NCBI GenBank assembly: GCA_029775955.1
Contig: JARVJW010000014.1
Span: 1-21,133, forward strand
DNA from: Nitrososphaeria archaeon
GTDB taxonomy: Archaea > Thermoproteota > Nitrososphaeria > Conexivisphaerales > UBA164
Direction: 5' to 3'
Length of the DNA stretch: 21,133 nucleotides
Below the pieces are notes generated by a model. The model had not been told where the DNA came from. It saw only the letters and a program-made list of their open reading frames with translations, and made no database searches. The translations under genes were made by a program, and so were the position numbers. Within the stretch, counting starts at the first letter, position 1, and each line of letters begins with the position of its first letter. Shown here piece after piece: positions 1 through 7,186 of the stretch.

Positions 1-1
1 T

Positions 2-19
2 GCTCTGTTTAACAAATAT
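2..19 (+). repeat. Left terminal inverted repeat of IS5-like element
   Basis: GCTCTGTTTAACAAATAT here matches the reverse complement of 1224-1241 (GCTGTGTTGAACAAATAT) at 16 of 18 positions. The two copies flank the transposase pseudogene in the expected arrangement. Confidence 0.7.
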
Positions 20-64
20 CCCTGAGAGTGCTTATCATTCTCAGATCTCTTCTAGGATTTCTGA

Positions 65-922
65 TCAGTTCATCGCTTTCACCAACTGCTTTGCCCTCTG
101 GTTTATGTAGTATGCCCAGAACCTCTGGTATCCCTCTGCTTCCAGCCCTGTGGCACATCGGCTTACGCAATTCTCCCCAAACTTCACAGCGGAGAATATT
201 CCTTCCGTGCCTGGCCACCTCATTCCATATTGCTCCTGATCCGCCCATTCACTTTGATAGCCCCTTATTGCCTGTCTTCGATCCCCTGCACTGGATGCAT
301 TCTTCCTGACCTTTATGACCGGCCTAGCTCCTATTAAATGCATGAGATCGTTGGTATCGAATGCACCGTCACCAATGAACCAACTTTCACTCCTCTCAGC
401 ACTGCATCTCTCAAGTGCTTCTTAGCAGTCTCTGGTTCAGATGGACCTGACCCCTCCATGTGCACCTTTATTCCTATGATCTTCTTTGTCCGCACATCAG
501 CGGTGATTATGAGGTGCTTCTTCTGCCTTGCATCTGGATCACCATATCCTGTATGATCCTGCGTTGCCTGTCTTCATGCCTGTACCGTCGGTTGATCTGC
601 ATGTTCCAGGTCCGGTACCATGTCATGGATGCGGTACCATATGGTTGTATAATCGCCGTATTCAGGAGCCCCTTACTCTGCATTGATCTTGCAATACCGC
701 GATAGTCAAGATGCTGCTTCCAGAGCATCATGAATTTCATTCCGGGAAGCGGTATGTAGATCCTTCCCAGATTCATGCGCTTCAGCTCGGAATCCCACTG
801 ATCAGCGAAATCGAGATCAAAGAGGAATGTTCCCCTTATCACCAGTTCCTCGTTGCATGCCTTCCAGTCTCTCCTGCCCTTGTAAGGTTTTCCCCACCTT
901 GATTGCAGTATACAACAGGCAT
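65..922 (-). pseudogene. IS4/IS5-superfamily DDE transposase, multiply frameshifted
   Basis: Read on the reverse strand with several frame changes, this gives one coherent transposase. The N-terminal part reads WGKPYKGRRDWKACNEEL then FLFDLDFADQWDSELKRMN. The first catalytic Asp is in DGTGMKTGNAG (near 590), the second in FIGDGAFDTND (near 375), and the Glu is in YGMRWPGTEGIFSAVK (near 200), which resembles the family's Y-R-E-K signature. The C-terminus ends at the stop at 65-67. Frame breaks are visible near 890, 600, 545, 400 and 280. The ATG at 922 is the upstream limit of the frame; the true start is uncertain because a TATA-like run overlaps it. It is related to the fragment at 19750-20302, with a similar N-terminal layout. 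Inactive. Confidence 0.8.
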
Positions 923-974
923 ATATTTATATTCTCAGAGACCTTCCAGTTGTTGTGGAAATGGCCTGATATCG

Positions 975-1219
975 TTCACTCTGAGATGACAGGAGCAGGG
1001 GAGAGATCTCAAAGTTCTACCTTGATCGGTATGAGAGCTACCCGATACAGATCAAGGAAGGCTTGACAAGATCAGGAACATACGCTATTCCAAGGGTGTG
1101 TTCATGATAAGAGTGGAGGATCGGGGAAAGGTTGTCTCTTGCCTGAGAAAAAGGGGCGCAACTGTTGTCCTGTGGATTCCCAGCAGAAAGGAAAAAAAGC
1201 TCCTGGAGCTACAGGTCAC
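975..1219 (+). pseudogene. Decayed reading frame inside the IS5-like element, unknown function
   Basis: Two forward frames join into one plausible protein. ISKFYLDRYESYPIQIKEG (about 1007-1063) runs, after one frameshift, into LDKIRNIRYSKGVFMIRVED and a basic tail ending LLELQVT, stop 1217-1219. It is transcribed divergently from the transposase and ends five bases before the right inverted repeat, so it appears to be carried inside the element. I do not recognise the family. A weak resemblance to the Rpp14/Pop5 RNase P subunit was considered and not accepted. Whether it was ever a gene is uncertain. Confidence 0.35.
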
Positions 1220-1223
1220 TTAA

Positions 1224-1241
1224 ATATTTGTTCAACACAGC
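1224..1241 (-). repeat. Right terminal inverted repeat of IS5-like element
   Basis: This is the inverted partner of 2-19, with two mismatches. It lies five bases beyond the stop codon of the decayed forward reading frame that ends at 1219. Confidence 0.7.
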
Positions 1242-1309
1242 AGTTTAGCGTACTTTGTTGCATAAATTGATTATTTCCAGCTAATGAGCAAGTTAACAGA
1301 GCGGGAAAT

Positions 1310-1322
1310 CCCATTCTATGGG
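1310..1322 (+). other. Small hairpin upstream of tnpB remnant, possible left end
   Basis: CCCAT TCT ATGGG forms a 5-bp stem with a 3-base loop about 50 bases before the tnpB start. IS200/IS605 elements have short subterminal hairpins at each end, so this may be the left-end hairpin. A stem this short can occur by chance. Confidence 0.3.
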
Positions 1323-1372
1323 TTGGATGAAAGCAAACTTAAGTAAAAAAATGACAATATAGACAAAAGGAA

Positions 1373-1906
1373 ATGAAACTAACAAGGGCATACAAATTTA
1401 TAATTTATCCCGATGCTAAAAGTCAGAAAGAGATAGAAATGCAGCTCAACTTCTCAAAGGATTTCTACAATAAACTGAGTGATGAGTTAGTAAAATCTGA
1501 GTACAGTTTTGCGGTAGAGGCATTGAGTATACAAAACATGGAAAAGAACCACAGCACAAGCAATACAGAACGCTTCATTGAACAGGTTTACCCAAACGCT
1601 TTCATACGAGGCTGAAAGTGCTGTATGATAGTAAAGGTAGATGCAAGGAACACCTCAAAGGAGTGTAGTATTCAGGAGATCCACTTTCAGAAAGAATATA
1701 CATTTGCAAAAGATGCGGTCTGCAAAAGGACAGGGATGTAAATGCAGCCATAAATATGCTCAAAAGCAGGGCTTGCCCGAATTTACGCTCAGGGAGATAT
1801 TTGCCAATGCGTTCCAACAGGGAACGCAAGCAGTGTCGAGGAACTGAGAACATTGCACAGAGGAAGCCCACATAGGTGGGAGGATGTAAGCAGATTAAAC
1901 ATTATT
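1373..1906 (+). pseudogene. tnpB: TnpB (IS200/IS605 OrfB) remnant with internal deletion and frameshifts
   Basis: TnpB is the RuvC-like RNA-guided nuclease of IS200/IS605 transposons. The N-terminus MKLTRAYKFIIYPDAKSQKE is typical. The frame then jumps to late-domain sequence (VEALSIQNMEKNHS, where the second RuvC acid, Glu, sits in VEALSI), so about half of the protein is deleted. Further frames give VKVDARNTSKECS, then ICKRCGLQKDRDVNAAINML with the zinc-ribbon CxxC and the last catalytic Asp (DRD). The tail reads SVEELRTLHRGSPHRWEDVS. A full TnpB is roughly 350-400 residues; this locus spans only about 530 bases. Inactive. Confidence 0.85.
1867..1880 (+). other. IS200/IS605 right-end hairpin next to tnpB
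   Basis: CCCAC ATAG GTGGG is a perfect 5-bp stem followed directly by AGGATGTAAG. The same AGGATGT ending follows a hairpin beside the second tnpB remnant (reverse strand, 11945-11977). This is the expected place for the element's right-end hairpin and for the 3' end of the omega RNA guide scaffold. Confidence 0.55.
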
Positions 1907-1934
1907 TAATATATGCAATAAAATAATTAAATAG

Positions 1935-1974
1935 GAACATTTTTATTTCAGCTAAAAATTATATAGCTTATAAA
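1935..1974 (+). promoter_or_regulatory. Probable archaeal promoter of the stomatin-Nop10 gene string
   Basis: An AT-rich stretch lies between the transposon debris and the ATG at 1975. TTTTTATTT at 1940-1948 is centred about 31 bases before the ATG, the spacing of a TATA box on a leaderless transcript. A second TATA-like run at 1959-1966 is probably too close to the ATG. Confidence 0.45.
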
Positions 1975-2787
1975 ATGGTGTTATCATACAGCTTCCTAAT
2001 TTCGCTTTTCATACTATTAATAATATTGATTATATTTTTAAGTGGGATTCACATTCTTAGGGAGTGGGAAAGGGCTCCTGTGCTTACGCTTGGTAGGTTT
2101 GTTGGAATAAAAGGGCCAGGGATAATATATGTCATTCCCTTTGTATCAAAGATACCTGTAAAAATATCCTTAAGGCTTCAAGTTTATTCATTTAGAACTG
2201 AGCAGACACTTACTAAAGATAACGTGCCAGTGGACGTGGACGCAGTAATGTACCTGATGCCAGTTGATGTGCAAAAGTGTGTTCTAAATGTGGAAAATTA
2301 TGTGTCAGCCACTGAGTATGCTGCCCAGACAACATTGAGAGAAGTATTAGGCCAGACCATATTTGATGAGCTATTGAGTGAAAGGGAAAAGATAGGAGCC
2401 AAAGCCAGGGAAATAATTGACGAAAAGACTGAATCATGGGGGGTAAAAGTGACGGCCGTAGAAATTAGGGACATAAAGATACCCACAACACTGCAGGAAG
2501 CCATGTCAAGGCAGGCTCAAGCAGAAAGGGAAAGGAGGGCCAGGGTCACGTTGGCACTTGCTGAAGTTCAAGCGGCTGAAAAGATGGTTCAAGCAGCTGA
2601 TCTTTACAAGGACAATGACCATGCCTTCCAGTTAAGGTGGATGAACATGCTGTATGAGTTTGGGCTACAGTCGAAGGGAACCCTAATAATGATACCCACA
2701 AATATACCCACAGCAGGAGTTGCGCCATTGGGAATTTACAACGTGGAGGAACTGCTTAAGGAAAAGAAAAAGAGCGAAAATAAATGA
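1975..2787 (+). CDS. Stomatin-like SPFH/band 7 membrane protein
   Basis: This 270-residue protein has one N-terminal membrane segment (about residues 4-24, very rich in Leu and Ile), then an SPFH/band 7 domain (about 25-185). A basic, Ala/Glu-rich helical region follows, with the family's RQAQAERERRARV motif at about 178-190. A hydrophobic patch lies near 235-258, and the tail is charged (KEKKKSENK). Prokaryotic stomatins are membrane-anchored oligomeric scaffolds. They are usually paired with NfeD, whose protease domain in Pyrococcus (PH1510) cleaves the hydrophobic C-terminal part of the stomatin partner (PH1511). That pairing is present here: the stop overlaps the NfeD start in ATGA. It is the first gene of the string and has its own promoter. 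The family is secure; the physiological role is not known. Confidence 0.93.
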   Translation: MVLSYSFLISLFILLIILIIFLSGIHILREWERAPVLTLGRFVGIKGPGIIYVIPFVSKIPVKISLRLQVYSFRTEQTLTKDNVPVDVDAVMYLMPVDVQKCVLNVENYVSATEYAAQTTLREVLGQTIFDELLSEREKIGAKAREIIDEKTESWGVKVTAVEIRDIKIPTTLQEAMSRQAQAERERRARVTLALAEVQAAEKMVQAADLYKDNDHAFQLRWMNMLYEFGLQSKGTLIMIPTNIPTAGVAPLGIYNVEELLKEKKKSENK

Positions 2788-4061
2788 AGGCCATACTGCC
2801 TTTAATTTTTGTTCTGGCATTATTACCTATGGCAATGCCAGTTCATTCCCAAGGGCAGCCTGAACTTATTATAGTTAATTTTGATTATCAGGTAAATGTC
2901 GGTTCTTCCAATATGATGAATAATGTGGTTCAACAGGCTCAGGCATACCATTCCAAATACGTGCTTATAGTAATGAATTCGCCTGGTGGTTACTTGTCAG
3001 ACATGATTATAATACTTAATGACATTTCTGCCTTGAACCAATCAGGAATAGCGGTTTACACCTATGTTCCGCCTAACGCCTTAGCTGCGTCAGCTGCTAG
3101 CTATATAGCGATGGCATCAAACCAGATAATAATGGGTCCGGGTTCGGAGATAGGGCCCTCTACCCCCATAGTGGTGGGGGGAAATGAGCTTGAGCAAAAT
3201 CATACGGAGGATGCAATGCTCAGTTTGATGCAAGGTGAAGCTAGGGCCTGGGGCAGAAACATGACTGCTGCATACAACATGGTCATAAACGATAAGGCTT
3301 ATTCATACAGCCAGGCCTTGCACTACAATATAGCAGATAAAACCGCATCAACCTTAGCACAGGCGCAGCAGGAGCTGAACCTATCTGGTGTTCCCAGCAT
3401 AACCATCAATGAAAATTACTACGAACAACTTCTTAGTGTGCTTAGCAACACCACGCTTGATGGCTTGCTTATCCTGTTAGGCATGATATTGATAGCTCTG
3501 GATTTTATCCACCCAACTATTATAATGTCTATTATTGGAATATTCACGCTAGTGCTGGGGCTAGTAGGTGCAGAAATAATAGGTGCGTCTTTTATAGGCA
3601 TTGCACTTCTCTTAATATCAGCTGCCCTATTAATAGTAGAAATCAAATCAGGTCATGGCATTGCATTTTTTGCCGCTGTGATTATAGGTGCTCTGGGCAT
3701 ATATATGCTTGCCCAGGGCATACTAGTTTCCCCCTCACCGTATGGAATTGATACATATGCAGAGCTTGCGGCTGTTATTGCAGCTGGTGGGCTTGTAGCA
3801 TTATATGTCAGGCGCATAATCGGATCAATTAGAGAAAAGGATTACGTTGGGGTAGGCGCTCTAATTGGCAAGGAAGCCACAGCTATAAGTGAGCTTAACC
3901 CGGAGGGTGAGGTTTCATTGGAAGGCGTAAAGTGGAAGGCAGTATCTAACAACGGACCCATAAAAAATAACAGTAAAGTGAAAGTGGTGAGCATAAGAGG
4001 CCTAACTCTTTATGTTGAACCTGTAGATGATGAGAACTCAAAAATTAATCAAACAGGTTAA
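2784..4061 (+). CDS. nfeD: NfeD family membrane protein (ClpP-class protease-like), atypical active site
   Basis: This 425-residue protein has a signal-like N-terminus (1-23) and an extracytoplasmic ClpP/crotonase-fold domain (about 26-195). Several membrane helices (about 222-345) precede a C-terminal OB-fold NfeD domain (about 350-415). The nucleophile region is clear: MNSPGG at 64-69 and AASAASYIAM at 101-110, with Ser103 at the catalytic position. GRN (157-159) and the YSQAL..N-ADK helix also match the PH1510 type. However, there is no lysine anywhere between residues 58 and 171. By alignment from GRN, the position of the general-base Lys holds His140. The protein may be inactive or use another base. 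Its start overlaps the stomatin stop by four bases, which suggests translational coupling. Confidence 0.9.
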   Translation: MKAILPLIFVLALLPMAMPVHSQGQPELIIVNFDYQVNVGSSNMMNNVVQQAQAYHSKYVLIVMNSPGGYLSDMIIILNDISALNQSGIAVYTYVPPNALAASAASYIAMASNQIIMGPGSEIGPSTPIVVGGNELEQNHTEDAMLSLMQGEARAWGRNMTAAYNMVINDKAYSYSQALHYNIADKTASTLAQAQQELNLSGVPSITINENYYEQLLSVLSNTTLDGLLILLGMILIALDFIHPTIIMSIIGIFTLVLGLVGAEIIGASFIGIALLLISAALLIVEIKSGHGIAFFAAVIIGALGIYMLAQGILVSPSPYGIDTYAELAAVIAAGGLVALYVRRIIGSIREKDYVGVGALIGKEATAISELNPEGEVSLEGVKWKAVSNNGPIKNNSKVKVVSIRGLTLYVEPVDDENSKINQTG

Positions 4062-4087
4062 TATTACCTTACATTAATTGTTGTTGC

Positions 4088-4441
4088 ATGGAAGGAAGTA
4101 AGATTGGTCAGTGGCTTAAAGTTACCAGCGATGGAGTTTTTGAGCTTACATTTATCAAAGACCATCTTAACAGTCTCGGAATAGTGCACGGAGGAATACT
4201 CTGCGTGTTTTTTGATGAAATAATGGGCAGCCTGATAAATGGGAGTGCTGTAACCGTCAATTTAAACGTCGATTTCATGGAGCCAGCACTGGAAGGCACC
4301 GCTAAGGCTGTAGCAAAAATAGATAGGAAGGGCAAGGACCTAATTTTTACTCAGTCAGAGATCATACAGGGCAAAAAAACTATAGCCAGGGCTAGAGGGA
4401 CCTACTTTTTAGTTCCAAAAACCTTTTTGAGCAGGAAATGA
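4088..4441 (+). CDS. PaaI/YdiI-type hotdog-fold thioesterase
   Basis: This 117-residue single hotdog domain belongs to the acyl-CoA thioesterase group that includes PaaI. The diagnostic stretch is LGIVHGGILCVFFDEIMGSL (about residues 31-50). The HGG before the long central helix and the acidic residue inside it (FFDE) match the catalytic region of the family. The second strand pair (VTVNLNVDFMEPA, then KGKDLIFTQSEI) is also typical. It probably hydrolyses a small or aromatic acyl-CoA, but the substrate cannot be read from the sequence. It lies 26 bases after nfeD and 12 bases before the GINS gene on the same strand, so it is probably co-transcribed with them. There is no obvious functional link to its neighbours. 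Confidence 0.85.
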   Translation: MEGSKIGQWLKVTSDGVFELTFIKDHLNSLGIVHGGILCVFFDEIMGSLINGSAVTVNLNVDFMEPALEGTAKAVAKIDRKGKDLIFTQSEIIQGKKTIARARGTYFLVPKTFLSRK

Positions 4442-4453
4442 CCATTAGGACGC

Positions 4454-5011
4454 ATGCAGGACCTTATTAATCTGGTTTCTGAGGCAACTCAAAAGGAGGT
4501 CAACAGTCAGGCAATAGCTAAGTTGCCCCAGGATTTTTACGGAATTGTTGCAATGAGGCTAAAGCAACTTAAGTTGATTGAAACCACCGCAACATCAGAA
4601 TTAACAAGGCAAGCCGCTCTTGAATTGCGAGCCATAATAGCTGATATAATTGATGAATTAATAAATATCAGGCTGAGAAAATTTTTAGCTCTAAAGTTGT
4701 TGGGGGAGCCAGTTGAGCTTGATGAGTACGAAACGCCAATGGCAAAGCAGATAATATCAGCAATAAATGAGTCTGAAGCTTTTAAGTCAAAATTAAAGGA
4801 TGGCCTCATAAAAGAGTTGCAGAGCCAGTACAAACTGGCTGAAAATTTCTATTCTTTAGTCATGTTTAAGAGTAATATGGATAAATTCGTTGGAGTTGAC
4901 ATAAAGGACTACGGACCATTCAATGAGGGCGACATTTCAACGATTCCGGAAGAAAATGCAAAAATATTAATAGATAAGGGATTAGTGATAAGCGTGGGAG
5001 TATTATTATGA
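4454..5011 (+). CDS. Archaeal GINS complex subunit (Gins51/Gins15 type)
   Basis: This 185-residue protein has the archaeal Gins51 order, with a helical A domain first and a small B domain last. The A domain (about 1-125) is alpha-helical and contains TRQAALELRAIIADIIDEL followed by NIRLRKFLALKL, which resembles the family's conserved helices. The B domain (about 142-183) has DYGPFNEGDISTIPEENAKI, the recognisable GINS ending. GINS bridges the MCM helicase and Cdc45/GAN at the replication fork. Thermoplasmata often have only the Gins51 form, which assembles as a homotetramer. The gene sits directly before rpl44e, overlapping it in ATGA, which matches the known archaeal link between replication genes and the L44e-S27e-aIF2alpha-Nop10 cluster. 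Confidence 0.85.
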   Translation: MQDLINLVSEATQKEVNSQAIAKLPQDFYGIVAMRLKQLKLIETTATSELTRQAALELRAIIADIIDELINIRLRKFLALKLLGEPVELDEYETPMAKQIISAINESEAFKSKLKDGLIKELQSQYKLAENFYSLVMFKSNMDKFVGVDIKDYGPFNEGDISTIPEENAKILIDKGLVISVGVLL

Positions 5012-5298
5012 AAATAGTTAGTGTAATAAGGAGGTATTGTCCTAAGTGCCGTAATTATACTGAGCATGAGGTGTCTCAATACCGAAAGGGAAAGGAAAGG
5101 AGCATGAGCCTTGGAGCAAGGTACCATGAAGAAGTTAAAAAGGGATATGGCGGACAAAAGTACCCAGAACTAAAGAGAACATCCAAGACAACAAAAAAGG
5201 TCAGCCTGCGATTTAAATGTAAGAAATGTGGCTATACCATTATCAAGAAAGGCATGAGGCTAAGAAAGCTTGAAATAGTTGAACAGGTGAACAAGTGA
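5008..5298 (+). CDS. rpl44e: 50S ribosomal protein L44e
   Basis: This 96-residue basic protein has the L44e zinc site: CPKC at 11-14 and CKKC at 71-74. The family signature NYTEHEVSQYRKGKER follows the first pair. L44e binds near the E site of the large subunit. The length is normal for archaeal L44e (about 92-96). The ATG overlaps the GINS stop by four bases. The last codons contain an AGGTGA sequence (5285-5290) that serves as a possible Shine-Dalgarno site for rps27e. Confidence 0.95.
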   Translation: MKIVSVIRRYCPKCRNYTEHEVSQYRKGKERSMSLGARYHEEVKKGYGGQKYPELKRTSKTTKKVSLRFKCKKCGYTIIKKGMRLRKLEIVEQVNK

Positions 5299-5504
5299 TA
5301 GCAATGTCCCCTAAAGTTAAGCAGCTCATATTGACCCCGACTAGCGCCTTCTACAAGGTCAAATGCGCCAAGTGTGGAATGGAATCAATAATATATTCTT
5401 ATTCAACTACCAGAGTCAAATGTGAAGGATGCGGTGAGATTCTAGCTGTTCCCACTGGTGGCAAAGCGAAAATCTACGGTGAGATAATTAAAAGGTTAGA
5501 TTGA
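5295..5504 (+). CDS. rps27e: 30S ribosomal protein S27e
   Basis: This zinc-ribbon protein of about 66-69 residues carries CAKC (24-27) and CEGC (43-46), followed by the conserved LAVPTGGKAKIYGEI ending. The start is ambiguous. GTG at 5295 overlaps the rpl44e stop (GTGA) and lies four bases after a GGTGA Shine-Dalgarno sequence; ATG at 5304, in the same frame, lies 13 bases after it. The longer form is given, but the ATG is equally plausible. The stop at 5502-5504 overlaps the aIF2alpha ATG by one base. It belongs to the standard archaeal L44e-S27e-aIF2alpha-Nop10 string. Confidence 0.93.
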   Translation: MIAMSPKVKQLILTPTSAFYKVKCAKCGMESIIYSYSTTRVKCEGCGEILAVPTGGKAKIYGEIIKRLD

Positions 5505-6265
5505 TGAGTGGGCAGGCGTTTCCGGAAATAGGAGAGGTAATTTTAGCTACAATAGAGGATGTCTCATCTTCAGGCGCATGGGTGACACTTGATGAATATG
5601 GTGGGTTAAAGGCGTACCTCCCCGAAAACGAGATTTTAAGAAGTATGGTAAAAAACAAAGATAGGGTGTTGAAGCCAAAACAGAAAATAGTTGTTAAGGT
5701 AATCAAGGCTGACAGGTCAAAGTTAGATGTTGACGTTTCACTAAAGCAGTTGACACAGGATGAGCAAAGGATAAAACTCATTGAACTAAAGAAATCCAAG
5801 TGGGCTGAAAGTGTAATAAACATAGCTGCGCAAAAGCTTGGAAGGAAAAATGCAGAAATAGAAACAAAGTTAATAGCTGAAAAATTTGACGGTCTTTATA
5901 ATGGGCTTGAACATATCGTAAAAGAAGGCCCACAGCTTATTGTAAATCTCGGAATAGACCAGCAATTTGCAGAAATGCTATATAAGTTATCGGCGGAAAG
6001 GATAAAGCAGCCCACGGTGAAGATTTCAAAGGTATTTGAAATATATAGTCAGCTACCAGAAGGAATTGAGGTTGTAAAAAATGTGCTTACAAAGGCTAAA
6101 GAGAACTCGGGGAGCAAGGTAAAGATACAATATATAAGTGCACCCAGGTATAGAATAACCTGTTATGCAAACAACTATAAGGAAGCAGAAAAGAACCTTA
6201 AAAAAATATTCTCAGGAATCGAGAAAAACGTCAATGGCAAAGGAAATTTTCGAGTAGTGGAATAA
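5504..6265 (+). CDS. Translation initiation factor aIF2 subunit alpha
   Basis: This protein of about 253 residues has an N-terminal S1/OB domain (about 6-80), a helical middle domain (about 88-170) and a C-terminal alpha-beta domain (about 175-253) that docks on aIF2 gamma. The S1 domain reads PEIGEVILATIEDVSSSGAW, then LDEYGGL and VDVSLKQLT, close to family consensus. The usual HISE(I/V) segment is replaced by LPENEI (about residues 41-46). aIF2 delivers initiator Met-tRNA to the small subunit. ATG at 5504 is preferred over a TTG one codon upstream because it overlaps the S27e stop in TGATG. The last domain is ordinary (PRYRITCYANNYKEAEKNL). Confidence 0.93.
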   Translation: MSGQAFPEIGEVILATIEDVSSSGAWVTLDEYGGLKAYLPENEILRSMVKNKDRVLKPKQKIVVKVIKADRSKLDVDVSLKQLTQDEQRIKLIELKKSKWAESVINIAAQKLGRKNAEIETKLIAEKFDGLYNGLEHIVKEGPQLIVNLGIDQQFAEMLYKLSAERIKQPTVKISKVFEIYSQLPEGIEVVKNVLTKAKENSGSKVKIQYISAPRYRITCYANNYKEAEKNLKKIFSGIEKNVNGKGNFRVVE

Positions 6266-6267
6266 AT

Positions 6268-6417
6268 ATGGCTAAATATATTAAAAAATGTCAAAAGTGC
6301 GGGCGTTATACCATATTTGATGTTTGCCCAAAATGTGGTGCAAATACTAGAACAGCTCATCCTCCGAAGTTTTCTATAAATGATAAATATTTAAAGTTTA
6401 GGATAGAAGCAAGCTAA
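6268..6417 (+). CDS. nop10: H/ACA ribonucleoprotein protein Nop10
   Basis: This 49-residue protein starts MAKYIKKCQKCGRYTIFDVC and has the archaeal Nop10 zinc site at Cys8, Cys11, Cys20 and Cys23. The conserved THPP-like motif appears as TAHPPKFS, followed by DKYLKFRIEA. Nop10 holds Cbf5 in the H/ACA complexes that make guide-directed pseudouridines in rRNA. It starts two bases after the aIF2alpha stop and ends the gene string. The length is normal for archaeal Nop10 (about 50-60). Confidence 0.93.
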   Translation: MAKYIKKCQKCGRYTIFDVCPKCGANTRTAHPPKFSINDKYLKFRIEAS

Positions 6418-6529
6418 CCTCATTTATATTGCAAAAAATTGGAATTAAATATAATAAGAGTGAATATTCCGTTAAAAATTTAAAATTATAAATTAAAACA
6501 TTTGATTCAACTTTAAAAAACAGCATAAC

Positions 6530-6552
6530 GATTATATATCAATATTATAATC
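6530..6552 (+). promoter_or_regulatory. sod promoter TATA region embedded in an inverted repeat
   Basis: The TATA-like run at 6531-6538 lies 25-32 bases before the sod ATG, fitting a leaderless transcript. It is inside an inverted repeat with 7-base arms: GATTATA (6530-6536) and TATAATC (6546-6552), separated by nine bases. A regulator bound here would block the TATA box. The site is AT-rich, so a chance repeat is possible. Confidence 0.4.
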
Positions 6553-6562
6553 ATATCTGCAA

Positions 6563-7186
6563 ATGACAAGTGAAGTTTCCTTTAAAAAATATGAATTGCC
6601 TCCACTACCATACAAGGTTGATGCGCTTGAACCATACATAAGCTCAAGCATATTAGATGTGCATTATAACGGCCATCATAAGGGATATGTAAATGGCGCA
6701 AATACAACAATGGATAAACTTGAAAAAATACTCAAAGGTGAAGCAACGGGCTATGATATGCAGGGCGTTCTTAAGAATCTGACATTTAATACTAACGGTC
6801 ATAAGTTACATACACTTTACTGGTACAATATGGCACCAGCTGGAAAGGGGGGCGGAAAGCCAGGCGGAAAGCTGGCAGACATGATAAACTTGCAGTATGG
6901 GGGATTTGATAAATTCAAGGCCATATTTACTGAAGCACAAAAATCTCTGCCTGGAACAGGTTGGACAGCTTTATATTATGATACAGAATCTAAGAACCTG
7001 ATGTTGATGACAATCGAGAACCACTTTAATAATCATTTTGCGGAACTGCCAATAGTTTTAATAGTTGACGAGTTCGAACATGCATATTACCTTCAGTACA
7101 AGAACAACAGAAACGCCTACCTAGATGCTTGGTGGAATCTGGTTAACTGGGACGATGCAGATAAAAGACTATCTAAGCATCTGTGA
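6563..7186 (+). CDS. sod: Superoxide dismutase, Fe/Mn family
   Basis: This 207-residue enzyme converts superoxide to oxygen and hydrogen peroxide in the cytoplasm. The N-terminal hairpin has DVHYNGHHKGYVNGAN with metal ligand His34; the second ligand His83 is in NGHKLHTLYW; Asp169 and His173 are in VDEFEHAYYLQYKN. The sequence follows the pattern I recall for the Sulfolobus/Acidianus iron enzymes, including GKGGGKPGG in the central loop and FEHAYY in place of WEHAYY. Iron is therefore the likely metal, but sequence alone does not prove it. The gene is monocistronic with its own promoter. Its last 14 bases overlap the 3' end of the convergent gene on the other strand. Confidence 0.95.
   Translation: MTSEVSFKKYELPPLPYKVDALEPYISSSILDVHYNGHHKGYVNGANTTMDKLEKILKGEATGYDMQGVLKNLTFNTNGHKLHTLYWYNMAPAGKGGGKPGGKLADMINLQYGGFDKFKAIFTEAQKSLPGTGWTALYYDTESKNLMLMTIENHFNNHFAELPIVLIVDEFEHAYYLQYKNNRNAYLDAWWNLVNWDDADKRLSKHL

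Larger units (their letters stand above)
2..1241 (-). mobile_element. Decayed IS5-like insertion sequence with terminal inverted repeats
   Basis: An element of about 1.24 kb is bounded by imperfect terminal inverted repeats that match at 16 of 18 positions. Between them, on the reverse strand, lies a DDE transposase pseudogene of the IS4/IS5 superfamily. A decayed reading frame of unknown nature lies in the opposite direction next to the right repeat. The element begins at the second base of the window, so the left target duplication cannot be checked. Many frameshifts show it is inactive. The IS5-like assignment rests on recognised motifs only. Confidence 0.75.

Noticed and set aside
1051..1219. 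Forward frame thought to be an RNase P Rpp14/Pop5 fragment
   Set aside because: The resemblance depends on imagined family residues; the key SGTIKKAR-like segment is not actually present, and the frame lies inside the IS inverted repeats.
5541..5640. Replacement of the HISE motif in the aIF2alpha S1 domain as evidence of a different protein
   Set aside because: The rest of the S1 domain, the three-domain length and the L44e-S27e-Nop10 context make aIF2alpha secure; it is a local variation.
6563..7186. Phe for Trp in the sod metal motif (FEHAYY) as an oddity
   Set aside because: As I recall it, the Sulfolobus-type archaeal enzymes have the same DEFEHAYY sequence, so it is a clade feature.
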